DNA from: Verrucomicrobiota bacterium | Lineage (GTDB): Bacteria > Verrucomicrobiota > Verrucomicrobiia > Opitutales > Opitutaceae | Direction: 5' to 3' | DNA length: 64,000 nucleotides | Assembly (NCBI GenBank): GCA_016222805.1 | Contig: JACRQG010000007.1 | Location: 434,001-498,000 of the forward strand | Part shown: positions 29,401 through 36,655 of the stretch, in pieces | How the letters are laid out: each line of letters starts with the position of its first letter | Position numbering within the stretch: the first letter of the stretch is position 1 | Position numbers and translations under genes: made by a program | The notes under the pieces: model-generated | Seen by the model: the letters and a program-made list of their open reading frames with translations, nothing else | Told to the model about the DNA's origin: nothing | Databases searched by the model: none

Positions 29401-30478
29401 AGAGGGAAGGGTTGGCAAACAGCCGGGCGCAGGCGTCGGCGATGTCGGAGGGCGTCCCGGTGGCGGGCAGGAAGACCGCCTCCTGGCCGTCCTGCATCAG
29501 GGAGGCGAGGTTGCTCGGCGGGAGGATGACCGGCCGACCGCTGGCCAGGAACTCCGGGAGCTTGGAAGGCAGCCGGTAGTCGTTGAACGGTCCGGGGCGG
29601 CCGGGCTGCACCAGCACGTCGGCGAGGGCGAGCAAGTGGGGCAGGCGGGCCTTGGGGACAAAGCCGAGGTCGAGGACGTGGCGCTTCACGTCGTCGGAAA
29701 GGCCCTCGAGGAAGCGCGGGGAGTTGAAGCCGGTGCGGACGAGGCGCGTGAGCTGGCCGCGCTGGTTGAGCAGGGCGACCGCGAGGTAGAGCTCCCGCAT
29801 CTCCGGCTCGTTGGCGAACGTGTTGCTGCCGGTGAAGACAATGACCCGTTCCTCCGGGGCGAGGCCCAGCTCGGCGCGGAGCGCGGCGTCGGCGGGGCGC
29901 GGCTGATACAGCGTAAAGTCGACCCCGGGAAACAGCAGGTGCGTGGGGGTGCCCGGAGGGGCGAACTCGGCCAGCCGGTCGATGATATGGGTCACGCCGT
30001 CGGCGAGCCGGAGGAAGGTGTCACTGCGTACGGGGTGCGGCAGGCTGTCGTTAAGCAGGGCGTCGAGTTCGGCGGCGCCGGCGGCGCGCAGGTCGGCGAG
30101 CGGACGTCCGGTGTAGGTCTCGAGCAGGAAGTGCTCGTTATCCTCGAGGTGGACGAGCAGGCGCGCCGGCTCCCCGGGCGCCGCGGATCCGGCGGCGCGC
30201 TGGTAGGCGAGGGTGAACTTGCGCACGCACTCGCGCGGGGTCCAGGCGTGGATCACTTCGGCGGCGCGGCCATCGGGGAAGAGGCGGGGCCGCTCCAGGA
30301 GTTCGTCGTAGGTGGCGGCGATGAACAGCGGCTGCGCGAGGTGCTGCAGCGTCTCCTTCCGGTGGGGCACGGCGACGATGCAGGCATGGCCGGCGGCGCA
30401 CAGCGTGTTGGCGAACCCCCCGATGTGGTTCAGGCTGTTGGTGGTGAAGTCGCCGTAATTGACGAAGAGGATGTTCAA
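26405..30478 (-). CDS. Bifunctional giant glycosyltransferase: N-terminal GT4-like domain, central coiled coil, C-terminal GT2 domain
   Basis: N-term NILFVNYGDFTTNSLNHIGGFANTLCAAGHACIVAVPH (TTG start proposed at 30478); coiled-coil region ETSARQRIAAVQADRDAIAQREQ...; C-term PLISVIVPVYNTPEKLL, LLDHDDVLRPHAL and second RITLVIPTRNRLEVLRPCVESL. Confidence 0.85.
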   Translation of the reverse strand: MNILFVNYGDFTTNSLNHIGGFANTLCAAGHACIVAVPHRKETLQHLAQPLFIAATYDELLERPRLFPDGRAAEVIHAWTPRECVRKFTLAYQRAAGSAAPGEPARLLVHLEDNEHFLLETYTGRPLADLRAAGAAELDALLNDSLPHPVRSDTFLRLADGVTHIIDRLAEFAPPGTPTHLLFPGVDFTLYQPRPADAALRAELGLAPEERVIVFTGSNTFANEPEMRELYLAVALLNQRGQLTRLVRTGFNSPRFLEGLSDDVKRHVLDLGFVPKARLPHLLALADVLVQPGRPGPFNDYRLPSKLPEFLASGRPVILPPSNLASLMQDGQEAVFLPATGTPSDIADACARLFANPSLCASLGANAAGFARQLFDLAANTHGLATFYQATLDRPASAGWSALRDATTTDATLFAALLADRFNEAAAAIDDPAARQLADQTALLARTVRQLEQSIETSARQRIAAVQADRDAIAQREQLTQNHVKNIEALLAACREHAAGLEKARELTQNYADHIAQECEKHKVRREQADALLRTARQQVTAYENALLGADAEIVALKDELALTQQALADSRAETAAGLREQEHLRELARQAEAQLRAAHAAELAVAADKLAQVEAVVRSRDEKLAKIQSSFSWKVTTPLRALRRQLFDKPAPPAASPRLLGNIDYPQDWSTVSDTLSVRGWSLHRDRVRLQAVRARLGDKSAHAVFGDERLDVLDHFRDYPGAERCGWQVKIPVPRYGSHLFVVEVQDETGAWYVAHARHVRRSAKAAPPPPNTYGAWVAAYDSLTPESAVQIRAKLAQLTRRPLISVIVPVYNTPEKLLVAAIESVRRQLYDKWELCIADDASKQPHVRKVLQRYQQKDPQRIKVVFRETNGHISAASNSALALAHGEYIALLDHDDVLRPHALACVALELDAHPDADLVYSDEDKIDENGHRYDHYFKPDWNPDLFNVQNYISHLGVYRTLLVREVGGFRVGYEGSQDWDLAMRVIERTSAERIRHIPKILYHWRSVPGSTAMLIGEKPWAATAAAKVITEHFVRTGVEATISPTKGSYWRVHYPVPDPAPRITLVIPTRNRLEVLRPCVESLRSKTTYPNFDLLIVDNDSDDPATLDYLRELEAAPAAGVAETGAAPRVRVVHFPGEFNYSALNNFGVAQTDAPLVGLLNNDLEVIHGDWLHEMVSHALRPEIGCVGAKLYYPDDRIQHAGVILGVGGVAAHAWQTHPRGAAGQAHRNYLQQNLSAVTAACLVIRRDLYLEVGGLNAEQLKVAFNDVDFCLKVRAAGYRNLWTPYAELYHHESASRGKDDTLEKRDRFRSEVEYMRATWGKLLDNDPAYNPNLTLTINDFTLALPPRDWPPLK

Positions 30479-30545
30479 GGCGGTAGGCTGCTTGCAGGAA
30501 GGCCGGGAATCCCGGGGATTGGGGGCCCGGAGAGAGGGAGGACGC

Positions 30546-31265
30546 TCAGAGTTTGAACCCGCAGTCCACGGCATCGCGGGCGAACATCTTCACGGTGTCG
30601 AGGGAGAGATCGGTGAGATCCTGGCCGTACATCTTGGCGGCCTTGGCGAGGATGTCGTGCGGCACGGTCACGATCGCGCAGCCGCTGTCCTGGGCCTGGA
30701 AGATGTTGAGCACCTCGCGGCAACTCGCCCAGAGCAGCTCGGCCCGCGGCTGGCCCTCCAGAAGGGCGCCGCTGGCGCGCAGGATCGGCATGGGGTCGAC
30801 CCCGGTGTCGGCAATGCGCCCGGCAAACACGGACACGACCGACGGCACCGCCGGATTGAGCGCCTCGGCGACGCCGGCCACCTGGCGGAGCGTCAGGAGC
30901 GCCGTGACGTTGAGCTTCACCCCCGCCTGCGCCAGGTCGCGGATCAGCGCCAGGGACGACTCGCCACGCGAGTTGGTGATGGGGATCTTGACGTACACGT
31001 TGGCGCCCCAGGACATGATCTTCAGGGCCTGGCGCCGCATCTCGGGAAATTCATCCGAGAAGACCTCGAGAGAAATCGGCTTGGCGGTGACCGTCTGCAG
31101 GATGTCGCGGGCGAAGGCCTCGTAGTCCTTGATCCCAGCCTTCTTCATCAAGGTCGGGTTGGTGGTCAGGCCCTTGATGTAGGGCTTGGCGTAGAGGTCG
31201 AGAATCCCGGCCTTGTCGGCGCCATCAGCGTAGAGGTGGATCTTGAGGTCCTGAAGAGACTTCAT
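30546..31265 (-). CDS. Transaldolase family protein (short, FSA/TalC-like size)
   Basis: MKSLQDLKIHLYADGADKAGILDLYAKPYIKGLTTNPTLMKKAG; NVYVKIPITNSRGE; LNVTALLTLRQV; VSVFAGRIADTG. Confidence 0.9.
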   Translation of the reverse strand: MKSLQDLKIHLYADGADKAGILDLYAKPYIKGLTTNPTLMKKAGIKDYEAFARDILQTVTAKPISLEVFSDEFPEMRRQALKIMSWGANVYVKIPITNSRGESSLALIRDLAQAGVKLNVTALLTLRQVAGVAEALNPAVPSVVSVFAGRIADTGVDPMPILRASGALLEGQPRAELLWASCREVLNIFQAQDSGCAIVTVPHDILAKAAKMYGQDLTDLSLDTVKMFARDAVDCGFKL

Positions 31266-31468
31266 CGGGTAGGTGGTTTTTGGGGACGGATTGGGGGCTG
31301 CCGGGGGCAAAGGGGCAAGGCGCTTTTGCAGAGGATCGGGAGGGGCGCAGCTGCCGGTTGGCCGTGGTGGTTCAGCGGTAGCCGGGGGCGGCGACCCCGG
31401 TCCGGCCTCACCGCGGCCGGTTGCCACCGGTCGCCGGTGGAGGGGACCCGGGTAGTGGCGCGGCCTGC

Positions 31469-32038
31469 TCAGGAGCTCCGCAGGATCACGTCGACGGCCT
31501 CCGTGAAATTGCGAACGGTGAAGTCGGGGGCCTCGCGCAACTCCTCGGCGTAGCCGAAATCGATGAGCACCGTGCGCACTCCGGCCCGCTTGCCGCAGTC
31601 GACGTCGCGCCAGCGATCGCCGACCATCCACGAGCGGGAAAGGTCCAGGTCGAAGGCGAGGGCGGCGTCGAGCAACATGCCGGGCTCGGGCTTGCGCCGC
31701 CGGTCAGGGGGCGCGGTCTTGTCGAGGCCGGAAGCGTAGCACACCTCGATGTGCTCGATCTGGGGTACCAGTTCCCGGAGCCGGGCGTGCATCGCCTCGA
31801 CCATGGCGCGTGATTGGGTGCCCCGGCCGACGTCGGGCTGATTGGTGGCCACGATCAGCACAAAACCCGCGGCGGCGAGCCGGGCGCAGGCGGCCGGCAC
31901 GTCAGGAAACAGGGCAAACTGGTCGAGATGGGTGGGCGGAAACGGCCGGCCATCGCGGACGATCTGCCGGTTGAGCGTGCCATCGCGATCGAGGAAGACC
32001 GCGCGGCGGAAATGAGTGGACGGCGACGAACAGGACAC
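31469..32038 (-). CDS. gmhB: HAD-IIIA phosphatase, D-glycero-D-manno-heptose-1,7-bisphosphate 7-phosphatase
   Basis: AVFLDRDGTLNRQI, VATNQPDVGRG, RRKPEPGMLLDAA, WMVGDRWRDVDCGKRAGV. Confidence 0.88.
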   Translation of the reverse strand: MSCSSPSTHFRRAVFLDRDGTLNRQIVRDGRPFPPTHLDQFALFPDVPAACARLAAAGFVLIVATNQPDVGRGTQSRAMVEAMHARLRELVPQIEHIEVCYASGLDKTAPPDRRRKPEPGMLLDAALAFDLDLSRSWMVGDRWRDVDCGKRAGVRTVLIDFGYAEELREAPDFTVRNFTEAVDVILRSS

Positions 32039-32041
32039 AGC

Positions 32042-32659
32042 TCAGGCCTTCGCCCCGGGTGACGCACTCACGGATTCCCACTTGGTCTGGGCGACCTTGA
32101 TCATCGGATGGGAGACGAAGAGGTGCCAGAGCACCGCCTGGAAGGCCTCGCTGTGCGGCGTGATGTTGTTGGCGTTGACCACCGGGACAATCACACAGGC
32201 ATCGGCGACTTTGGCGGTGTAGCCTCCGTCCTTGCCCACGATGCCGATGACCCGGGCGCCGGCCTGCTTGGCGAATTGGAGGGCCGTGACAAGGTTGGGG
32301 GAGACGTTCTTCTCCAGGTTGCCGCCCCCGACGGAGAACACGAGGATCGCATCCTCCGCGCGCAGGCGGGAGCCGCGCAGCCACTCGACAAACACGGACG
32401 TCCACCCCTCGTCATTGGTCCGGGCGGTCAGCTCGGAGACATTGTCCGTGGGCGCATAACACTCGATGCCACCGATCTTGCGGAAATCGTTCACCGCATG
32501 CGACGCGTTGGCCGCGCTGCCGCCGACGCCAAGGATGAAGAGCCTTCCGCCCCGGGTGCGCACGGCGGCGAGTTCGCGGACGCACTTCTCGCAGTCGTCC
32601 GGATTGAGGCAAGCGACGATTTCGGCGGTTTCACGCAGGTGCTGGGCGGAGTAGGACAT
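32042..32659 (-). CDS. gmhA: SIS-domain sedoheptulose-7-phosphate isomerase-like protein
   Basis: RLFILGVGGSAANASHAVNDFRK; VFSVGGGNLEKNVSPNLV; start MSYSAQHL at 32659; context with gmhB/hddA/hddC. Confidence 0.82.
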   Translation of the reverse strand: MSYSAQHLRETAEIVACLNPDDCEKCVRELAAVRTRGGRLFILGVGGSAANASHAVNDFRKIGGIECYAPTDNVSELTARTNDEGWTSVFVEWLRGSRLRAEDAILVFSVGGGNLEKNVSPNLVTALQFAKQAGARVIGIVGKDGGYTAKVADACVIVPVVNANNITPHSEAFQAVLWHLFVSHPMIKVAQTKWESVSASPGAKA

Positions 32660-32838
32660 GGGGGCGGAGAAAGGAGAAACCGGGAAAAGAAGAAAGAAGA
32701 AACCGAGGAAGGCGGGATGGGAGGAAGAGAGGGAGACGTGGAAGACGGGGGAGGGATCGATGACAGGGATAGGGGGAGACCGGGAAAAGAGGAAGACGTG
32801 GGAGAGGCGAAGAGAGGGGGGCGGGGAGGGGGCGGGAC
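32660..32838. repeat. Intergenic polypurine low-complexity tract
   Basis: ggggcggagaaaggagaaaccgggaaaagaagaaagaagaaaccgagg...; shares 18-nt exact ACGTGGAAGACGGGGGAG with the 18601..18723 repeat. Confidence 0.75.
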
Positions 32839-32847
32839 CGATGTTTG

Positions 32848-33585
32848 CTAGGTCGTCGTTGGGTCTGTGGCTGGCCCTTCCGCTGCTTTCTCCCTTCGGA
32901 GCAGGGCGTCGAGTTCGGCGAGGCCCTCGTGGGAGCCGATTTCGTAGAAGCGCTGCCTGATTTCGTAGCCGGCGAGCTGCCGGCGCTGGCACAGGGCGGT
33001 CTGGACGGCGGCGAGATCGACGACGCTGTCGCGGGGGAAGCCGTCGAAGGCCATCGCGCGGAAGACGCCGAGGCCGTAGTCGATGTGGTGCATCTGGGGC
33101 AGGCGCTGCTTCTTGTCGTAGACCCGGATCTCCCCGTGTTCGAACCAGACGTTGCTGGTGTCGTAACGTCCGTGGTTTTCGTAGACGGTCATGAGCCCGG
33201 GGTGGCCGGAGCGGAGGAAGAAGTCGCCGACGGCCTGGTAATCGACGGGCAGGTAACTGTCGCCGTACAGCACGTAGAAGGCATCGCCGAGCCGGGGCAG
33301 GGCGGCGATGAGGGCCCCGCCGGTGCCGAGCAGTCGGGGTCCGTCGAACGCGTAGTCAATGTGCACGCCCCACTTCGCCCCGTCGCCGTAGAGTTCGACA
33401 ATCCTCTCGCCGAGATAGCCGACGCAGAGCACGAGGCGGGTGAGACCGGCGGAGCGCAGGAGCCGGAGTTGGTGGGAAAAGAACGGTTCGCCCGCGACCT
33501 CGACGAGCAGCTTGGGCACCCTTTCAGTGATGGGCCGGAGCCGGGTGGCCAGGCCCCCGGCAAGAATGGCGACCGGTAGTGTCAT
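32848..33585 (-). CDS. hddC: Nucleotidyltransferase (D-glycero-alpha-D-manno-heptose-1-phosphate guanylyltransferase-like)
   Basis: MTLPVAILAGGLATRLRPITERVPKLLVEVAGEPFFSHQL; FYVLYGDSYLPVD; context with hddA. Confidence 0.82.
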   Translation of the reverse strand: MTLPVAILAGGLATRLRPITERVPKLLVEVAGEPFFSHQLRLLRSAGLTRLVLCVGYLGERIVELYGDGAKWGVHIDYAFDGPRLLGTGGALIAALPRLGDAFYVLYGDSYLPVDYQAVGDFFLRSGHPGLMTVYENHGRYDTSNVWFEHGEIRVYDKKQRLPQMHHIDYGLGVFRAMAFDGFPRDSVVDLAAVQTALCQRRQLAGYEIRQRFYEIGSHEGLAELDALLRREKAAEGPATDPTTT

Positions 33586-33587
33586 AC

Positions 33588-34027
33588 AAACGACAAAAAG
33601 AAGAAACGGCGGAAAGAAGAAACTCGGAGAAACCGAAGATTTCTTCAGTGGATGGCGCGAGCTTTGCGATTGATCGAGGAGAAGATACGGACGAACTCGT
33701 TGGCTTCGGTTCGCAGGGGAACGGCTTCGGCAGGCTCGCCGAGCTGGGACCGTTCGCACACGAGGAGCCAGTATTCGGTTTCGGCGGACTCTTTCAGCGA
33801 GATCGCCACCTTGTGGGCGAAGTCGGCTTTGGATTCGGCACGATTGGCTTCGCGATAGTTGGCTCCGATTGAAGTGCCCGCAGCGAGGAGCTGGCCGCCG
33901 ACCGTCCGACCGGCGACGGTATTTGGGAGCGTGTTGACGAACGCCACGAGGCGCACCGCGAATGCGAGCGTGCGCTCCTCCAGTTCTTCGCCCACTCGCG
34001 ATTCCGGGTTTCTTCTTTTTGCCGTTT
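33588..34027 (-). mobile_element. Candidate IVS-like unit: four-helix-bundle ORF bracketed by 20-bp imperfect inverted repeats (19/20)
   Basis: Left 33588-33607 AAACGACAAAAAGAAGAAAC; right 34008-34027 GTTTCTTCTTTTTGCCGTTT (reverse complement AAACGGCAAAAAGAAGAAAC). Confidence 0.5.
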
Positions 34028-34055
34028 CCAAAGTTTCGTCCTCGTCGTGGCTCAA
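33645..34055 (-). CDS. Four helix bundle protein (S23 ribosomal/IVP family)
   Basis: TLETAKRRNPESRVGEELEERTLAFAVRLVAFVNTLPNTVAGRTVGGQLLAAGTSIGANYREANRAESKADFAHKVAISLKESAETEYWLLVCERSQ; start uncertain (TTG at 34055 overlapping hddA stop, or GTG near 33995). Confidence 0.85.
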   Translation of the reverse strand: MSHDEDETLETAKRRNPESRVGEELEERTLAFAVRLVAFVNTLPNTVAGRTVGGQLLAAGTSIGANYREANRAESKADFAHKVAISLKESAETEYWLLVCERSQLGEPAEAVPLRTEANEFVRIFSSINRKARAIH

Positions 34056-35035
34056 TTCTGCGCCACGACCTTGCTGCCTTCGAAGTCGAAGCGGAAACGC
34101 ACCTCCTGTAGGCCCTTCTCCCGCATCGCATGGCGAAGCGATTTCTTGTCGCCGGCATAGAACATCAGGAAGCCCCCGCCGCCGGCCCCGATCAGCTTGC
34201 CGCCCAGGGCGCCGTGGGACATCGCGTGGTCGTACCAGTCGTTGATGTGGGCGTTGCTCATGCCCGAGCTCCGAACCTTCTTCCGCTGCCAGTGCACGTC
34301 CATCAGGCGGGCGAACTCCTCCAGGTTGCCGGCCTCCAGGGCGCCGAGCGACTGGTGGCCGAGTTCCTTGGTGAAGTGCAGGTTCTCCAGCATCGCGGGG
34401 TCGTTCCGCTTGGACTTGTCGTTCTGATCCTTCAGGATCGCGCTGGCGCTCCGGCTGTAGCCGGTGAAGAACAACAGCAGGTTGTCCTCGAGGTTGAACA
34501 GGGTCTCCTCCGAGATCGCGCAGGGACGGTACTCGACGCGCCCGTCCCGATGGAAAGTGAAGGCGGTGATGCCGCCGATCGCGGCGATGTACTGGTCCTG
34601 CTTGCCGATGGGCTCGCCGAGCTTGTTGAGCTCGATCTCGCAGGCCTGCTCGGCGAGTTCCGCGGGGGAGACGAGGTTCTTGCGATAGGCGTGGAGCGCC
34701 TTGAGCAGCGCGGTGGTGAAGCTGCCGCTCGAGCCGAGGCCGGTGCCTCCGGGGATGTCGGCCATCGACGTCAGCTCCAGGTGCGGCTCGGTGACCCCGG
34801 TGAGCTTGAGCGCCTCGCGGATGATGGGATGCTCGATCTGGTCGACGCTGGCGACGCGCTCGAGCTTCGAGTACTTGACGATGATCTCCTCCTGGAAGGT
34901 GCGGTGCTGGGTGATGTAGACGTACTTGTCGATCGCCGCCGCGACCAGGAAGCCGCCGTATTCGCGGTAATAGGACGGCAGGTCGGTGCCGCCACCGCCC
35001 AGGGAGACGCGCAAAGGGGAACGGGTGATGATCAT
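34052..35035 (-). CDS. hddA: GHMP kinase, D-glycero-D-manno-heptose-7-phosphate kinase-like
   Basis: MIITRSPLRVSLGGGGTDLPSYYREYGGFLVAAAIDKYVYI; DIPGGTGLGSSGSFTTALL; KLIGAGGGGFLMFY. Confidence 0.9.
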   Translation of the reverse strand: MIITRSPLRVSLGGGGTDLPSYYREYGGFLVAAAIDKYVYITQHRTFQEEIIVKYSKLERVASVDQIEHPIIREALKLTGVTEPHLELTSMADIPGGTGLGSSGSFTTALLKALHAYRKNLVSPAELAEQACEIELNKLGEPIGKQDQYIAAIGGITAFTFHRDGRVEYRPCAISEETLFNLEDNLLLFFTGYSRSASAILKDQNDKSKRNDPAMLENLHFTKELGHQSLGALEAGNLEEFARLMDVHWQRKKVRSSGMSNAHINDWYDHAMSHGALGGKLIGAGGGGFLMFYAGDKKSLRHAMREKGLQEVRFRFDFEGSKVVAQN

Positions 35036-35040
35036 GAGGA

Positions 35041-35090
35041 AGGGAGTGAGGGAAAAGGGAGTGAGGGAGGAGGGAATGAGGGAGTGAGGG
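35041..35090. repeat. Three direct copies of AGGGAGTGAGGG (35041, 35056, 35079) in polypurine tract
   Basis: Read directly from sequence. Confidence 0.85.
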
Positions 35091-35489
35091 GCGGGCTTCA
35101 TCCGGACCGCAGGCGGCGGATGGTCGCGCTGAGGATGGCGACGATTTCCTCGCACAGCGCGACCCGGGCGCTGATGGTCTCCGCCGGCAGCCAGTGGTGC
35201 AGGCGCTGTTCGTAGCGGCCGCGGGTTTCGGTGGCGGAGCCGCGGGCGATGACCAGAAAACGGACATAGTCGGCTCGCGACGATCGGCCGTATCCCTCCT
35301 CGATGTTGGCGGCGATCGAATCGGCACTCGCGACCTGTTGGGAAACCAACCGCTGGCACATCGGCTCGCGGGCGAGAGGGGCCAGATCGGAGACAACGAG
35401 GTCGAAAAGTTCGCAGGCCTTTCGGTAGGCCCCGAACTGGTGCAGCTTGTCTTCGGTCGACACGGATTCTCCCTCAGTCCCTCATTCCC
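35072..35489 (-). mobile_element. Candidate IVS-like unit: four-helix-bundle ORF bracketed by 19-bp imperfect inverted repeats (18/19)
   Basis: Left 35072-35090 GGGAATGAGGGAGTGAGGG; right 35471-35489 CCCTCAGTCCCTCATTCCC (reverse complement GGGAATGAGGGACTGAGGG). Confidence 0.5.
35098..35463 (-). CDS. Four helix bundle protein (S23 ribosomal/IVP family)
   Basis: KLHQFGAYRKACELFDLVVSDLAPLAREPMCQRLVSQQVASADSIAANIEEGYGRSSRADYVRFLVIARGSATETRGRYEQRLHHWL; GTG start. Confidence 0.92.
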   Translation of the reverse strand: MSTEDKLHQFGAYRKACELFDLVVSDLAPLAREPMCQRLVSQQVASADSIAANIEEGYGRSSRADYVRFLVIARGSATETRGRYEQRLHHWLPAETISARVALCEEIVAILSATIRRLRSG

Positions 35490-36514
35490 GCCGGCCGTCG
35501 GGGGACTCCGTCGAAACCGGAGAGCCGATACACCTCCTCCACGATTTCCAGCGTGCGGATGCCTTCGGCCAGGCCGGGGCTGGGTTCGCGGCCGAGGCGG
35601 ATGTCGTCGACGAAGGCGCGGGTCTCCAGGGCCCAGGAGTCGTCGCCGCGCGGGAACTCCCACGCCGTCGTCTCGGGCGGCCCCATCTCCGGGAGCATCT
35701 TGTAGAACGTGAGGCGTTCGACGCCGTAGCTCCCCCCGAGGCCGTCGATCGCCAGCTTGGCGTCGCGGCCGTAGATCTCGAGGGAGAAGAGGTTCTTCCA
35801 CTCCGTGCAGCTGACGTGCAGCCACGCGGTTTGGCCCGCGGCGGTGCGCAGCGAGAGGAAGGCGTTATCGTCCACCGGCATGTCCCAAAAGTAGGTGGTG
35901 GCGTGTCCGCTGACCGTGGGGAACTCGCCGAGGAACCAGCCGGCCAGGTCGATGAGGTGCACCCCCTGATCGATCAATTCCCCGCCGCCGGAGAGGGCCG
36001 GGTCGGCCCGCCATTCACGATCGTAGCCTTTGCGCCCGCCGTGGCCGTAGCGTCCCCGCAGGAACAGGAGCGGGCCGAGTTCGCCGGCGTCGATCAGCGC
36101 GCGGGCTCGTTGCAGTGCGGGATGAAAGCGGTGATTGTAGCCGAGGCGCACGCGCGCGCCGCTGCGGGTGGCGGCGTCGCCCACCTCCCGCAGTTGCGCG
36201 GCCGTGAGGGCGCCCGGCTTCTCGACCAGCACATGCTGGCCCGCGCGCACCGCGGCCAGCGCGAGCGGGGCAAGCGACGCATTGAGCGTGGAGATGATCA
36301 CGGCTGTGACGCGCGGATCCGAGAAGACGCGGGCAGCGTCGGTGACGGCCGTGCAGCCGGCGATGCCGCGGGCGAGATCCGCCGCGCGGGTCGCGTCGAG
36401 ATCGCAGGTGTAAAGCAAGGGTGGGTTCTTCCCCAGCGCGGCGACGCGCTTGCGGCCAATCAGGCCGCAGCCGATGACGGCGAATTGTGGTTGCTCGGTG
36501 TCGGGGCGGTTCAT
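35474..36514 (-). CDS. Gfo/Idh/MocA family oxidoreductase
   Basis: FAVIGCGLIGRKRVAAL; VLVEKPGALTAAQLREV; GGGELIDQGVHLIDLAGWFLGE. Confidence 0.93.
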   Translation of the reverse strand: MNRPDTEQPQFAVIGCGLIGRKRVAALGKNPPLLYTCDLDATRAADLARGIAGCTAVTDAARVFSDPRVTAVIISTLNASLAPLALAAVRAGQHVLVEKPGALTAAQLREVGDAATRSGARVRLGYNHRFHPALQRARALIDAGELGPLLFLRGRYGHGGRKGYDREWRADPALSGGGELIDQGVHLIDLAGWFLGEFPTVSGHATTYFWDMPVDDNAFLSLRTAAGQTAWLHVSCTEWKNLFSLEIYGRDAKLAIDGLGGSYGVERLTFYKMLPEMGPPETTAWEFPRGDDSWALETRAFVDDIRLGREPSPGLAEGIRTLEIVEEVYRLSGFDGVPRRPAGMRD

Positions 36515-36655
36515 TCCGTGGTGAAGATGACGAAGGCGAAGCCAACCGCGCCGGCGAGGCAAGTGAGGTTTTGACACCCTGGAGCGCATGCACGCCGGGC
36601 AACTTGGAACGGACCCCAGTCTGGTCCTCGGGAGAGTGACGGGAGGAGCGGGCCG

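Noticed and set aside
25064-30556. 1830-aa plus-strand ORF rich in Gly/Val/Glu
   Set aside because: Shadow ORF antisense to the clearly homologous giant glycosyltransferase, transaldolase-side and methyltransferase genes; composition typical of antisense GC-rich frames
31382-31440. GC-rich hairpins CCGGGG..CCCCGG and CCACCGG-tcg-CCGGTGG downstream of gmhB as terminators
   Set aside because: Real inverted repeats but no T-tract; at this GC content short arms are expected often
33588-35489. Diversity-generating retroelement (four-helix Avd-like accessory protein)
   Set aside because: No reverse transcriptase or template/variable repeat pair was seen in the window; S23/IVP interpretation fits better
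36571-36600. TTGACA -35 box for the plus-strand membrane protein at 36656
   Set aside because: No matching -10 element at 16-18 nt spacing
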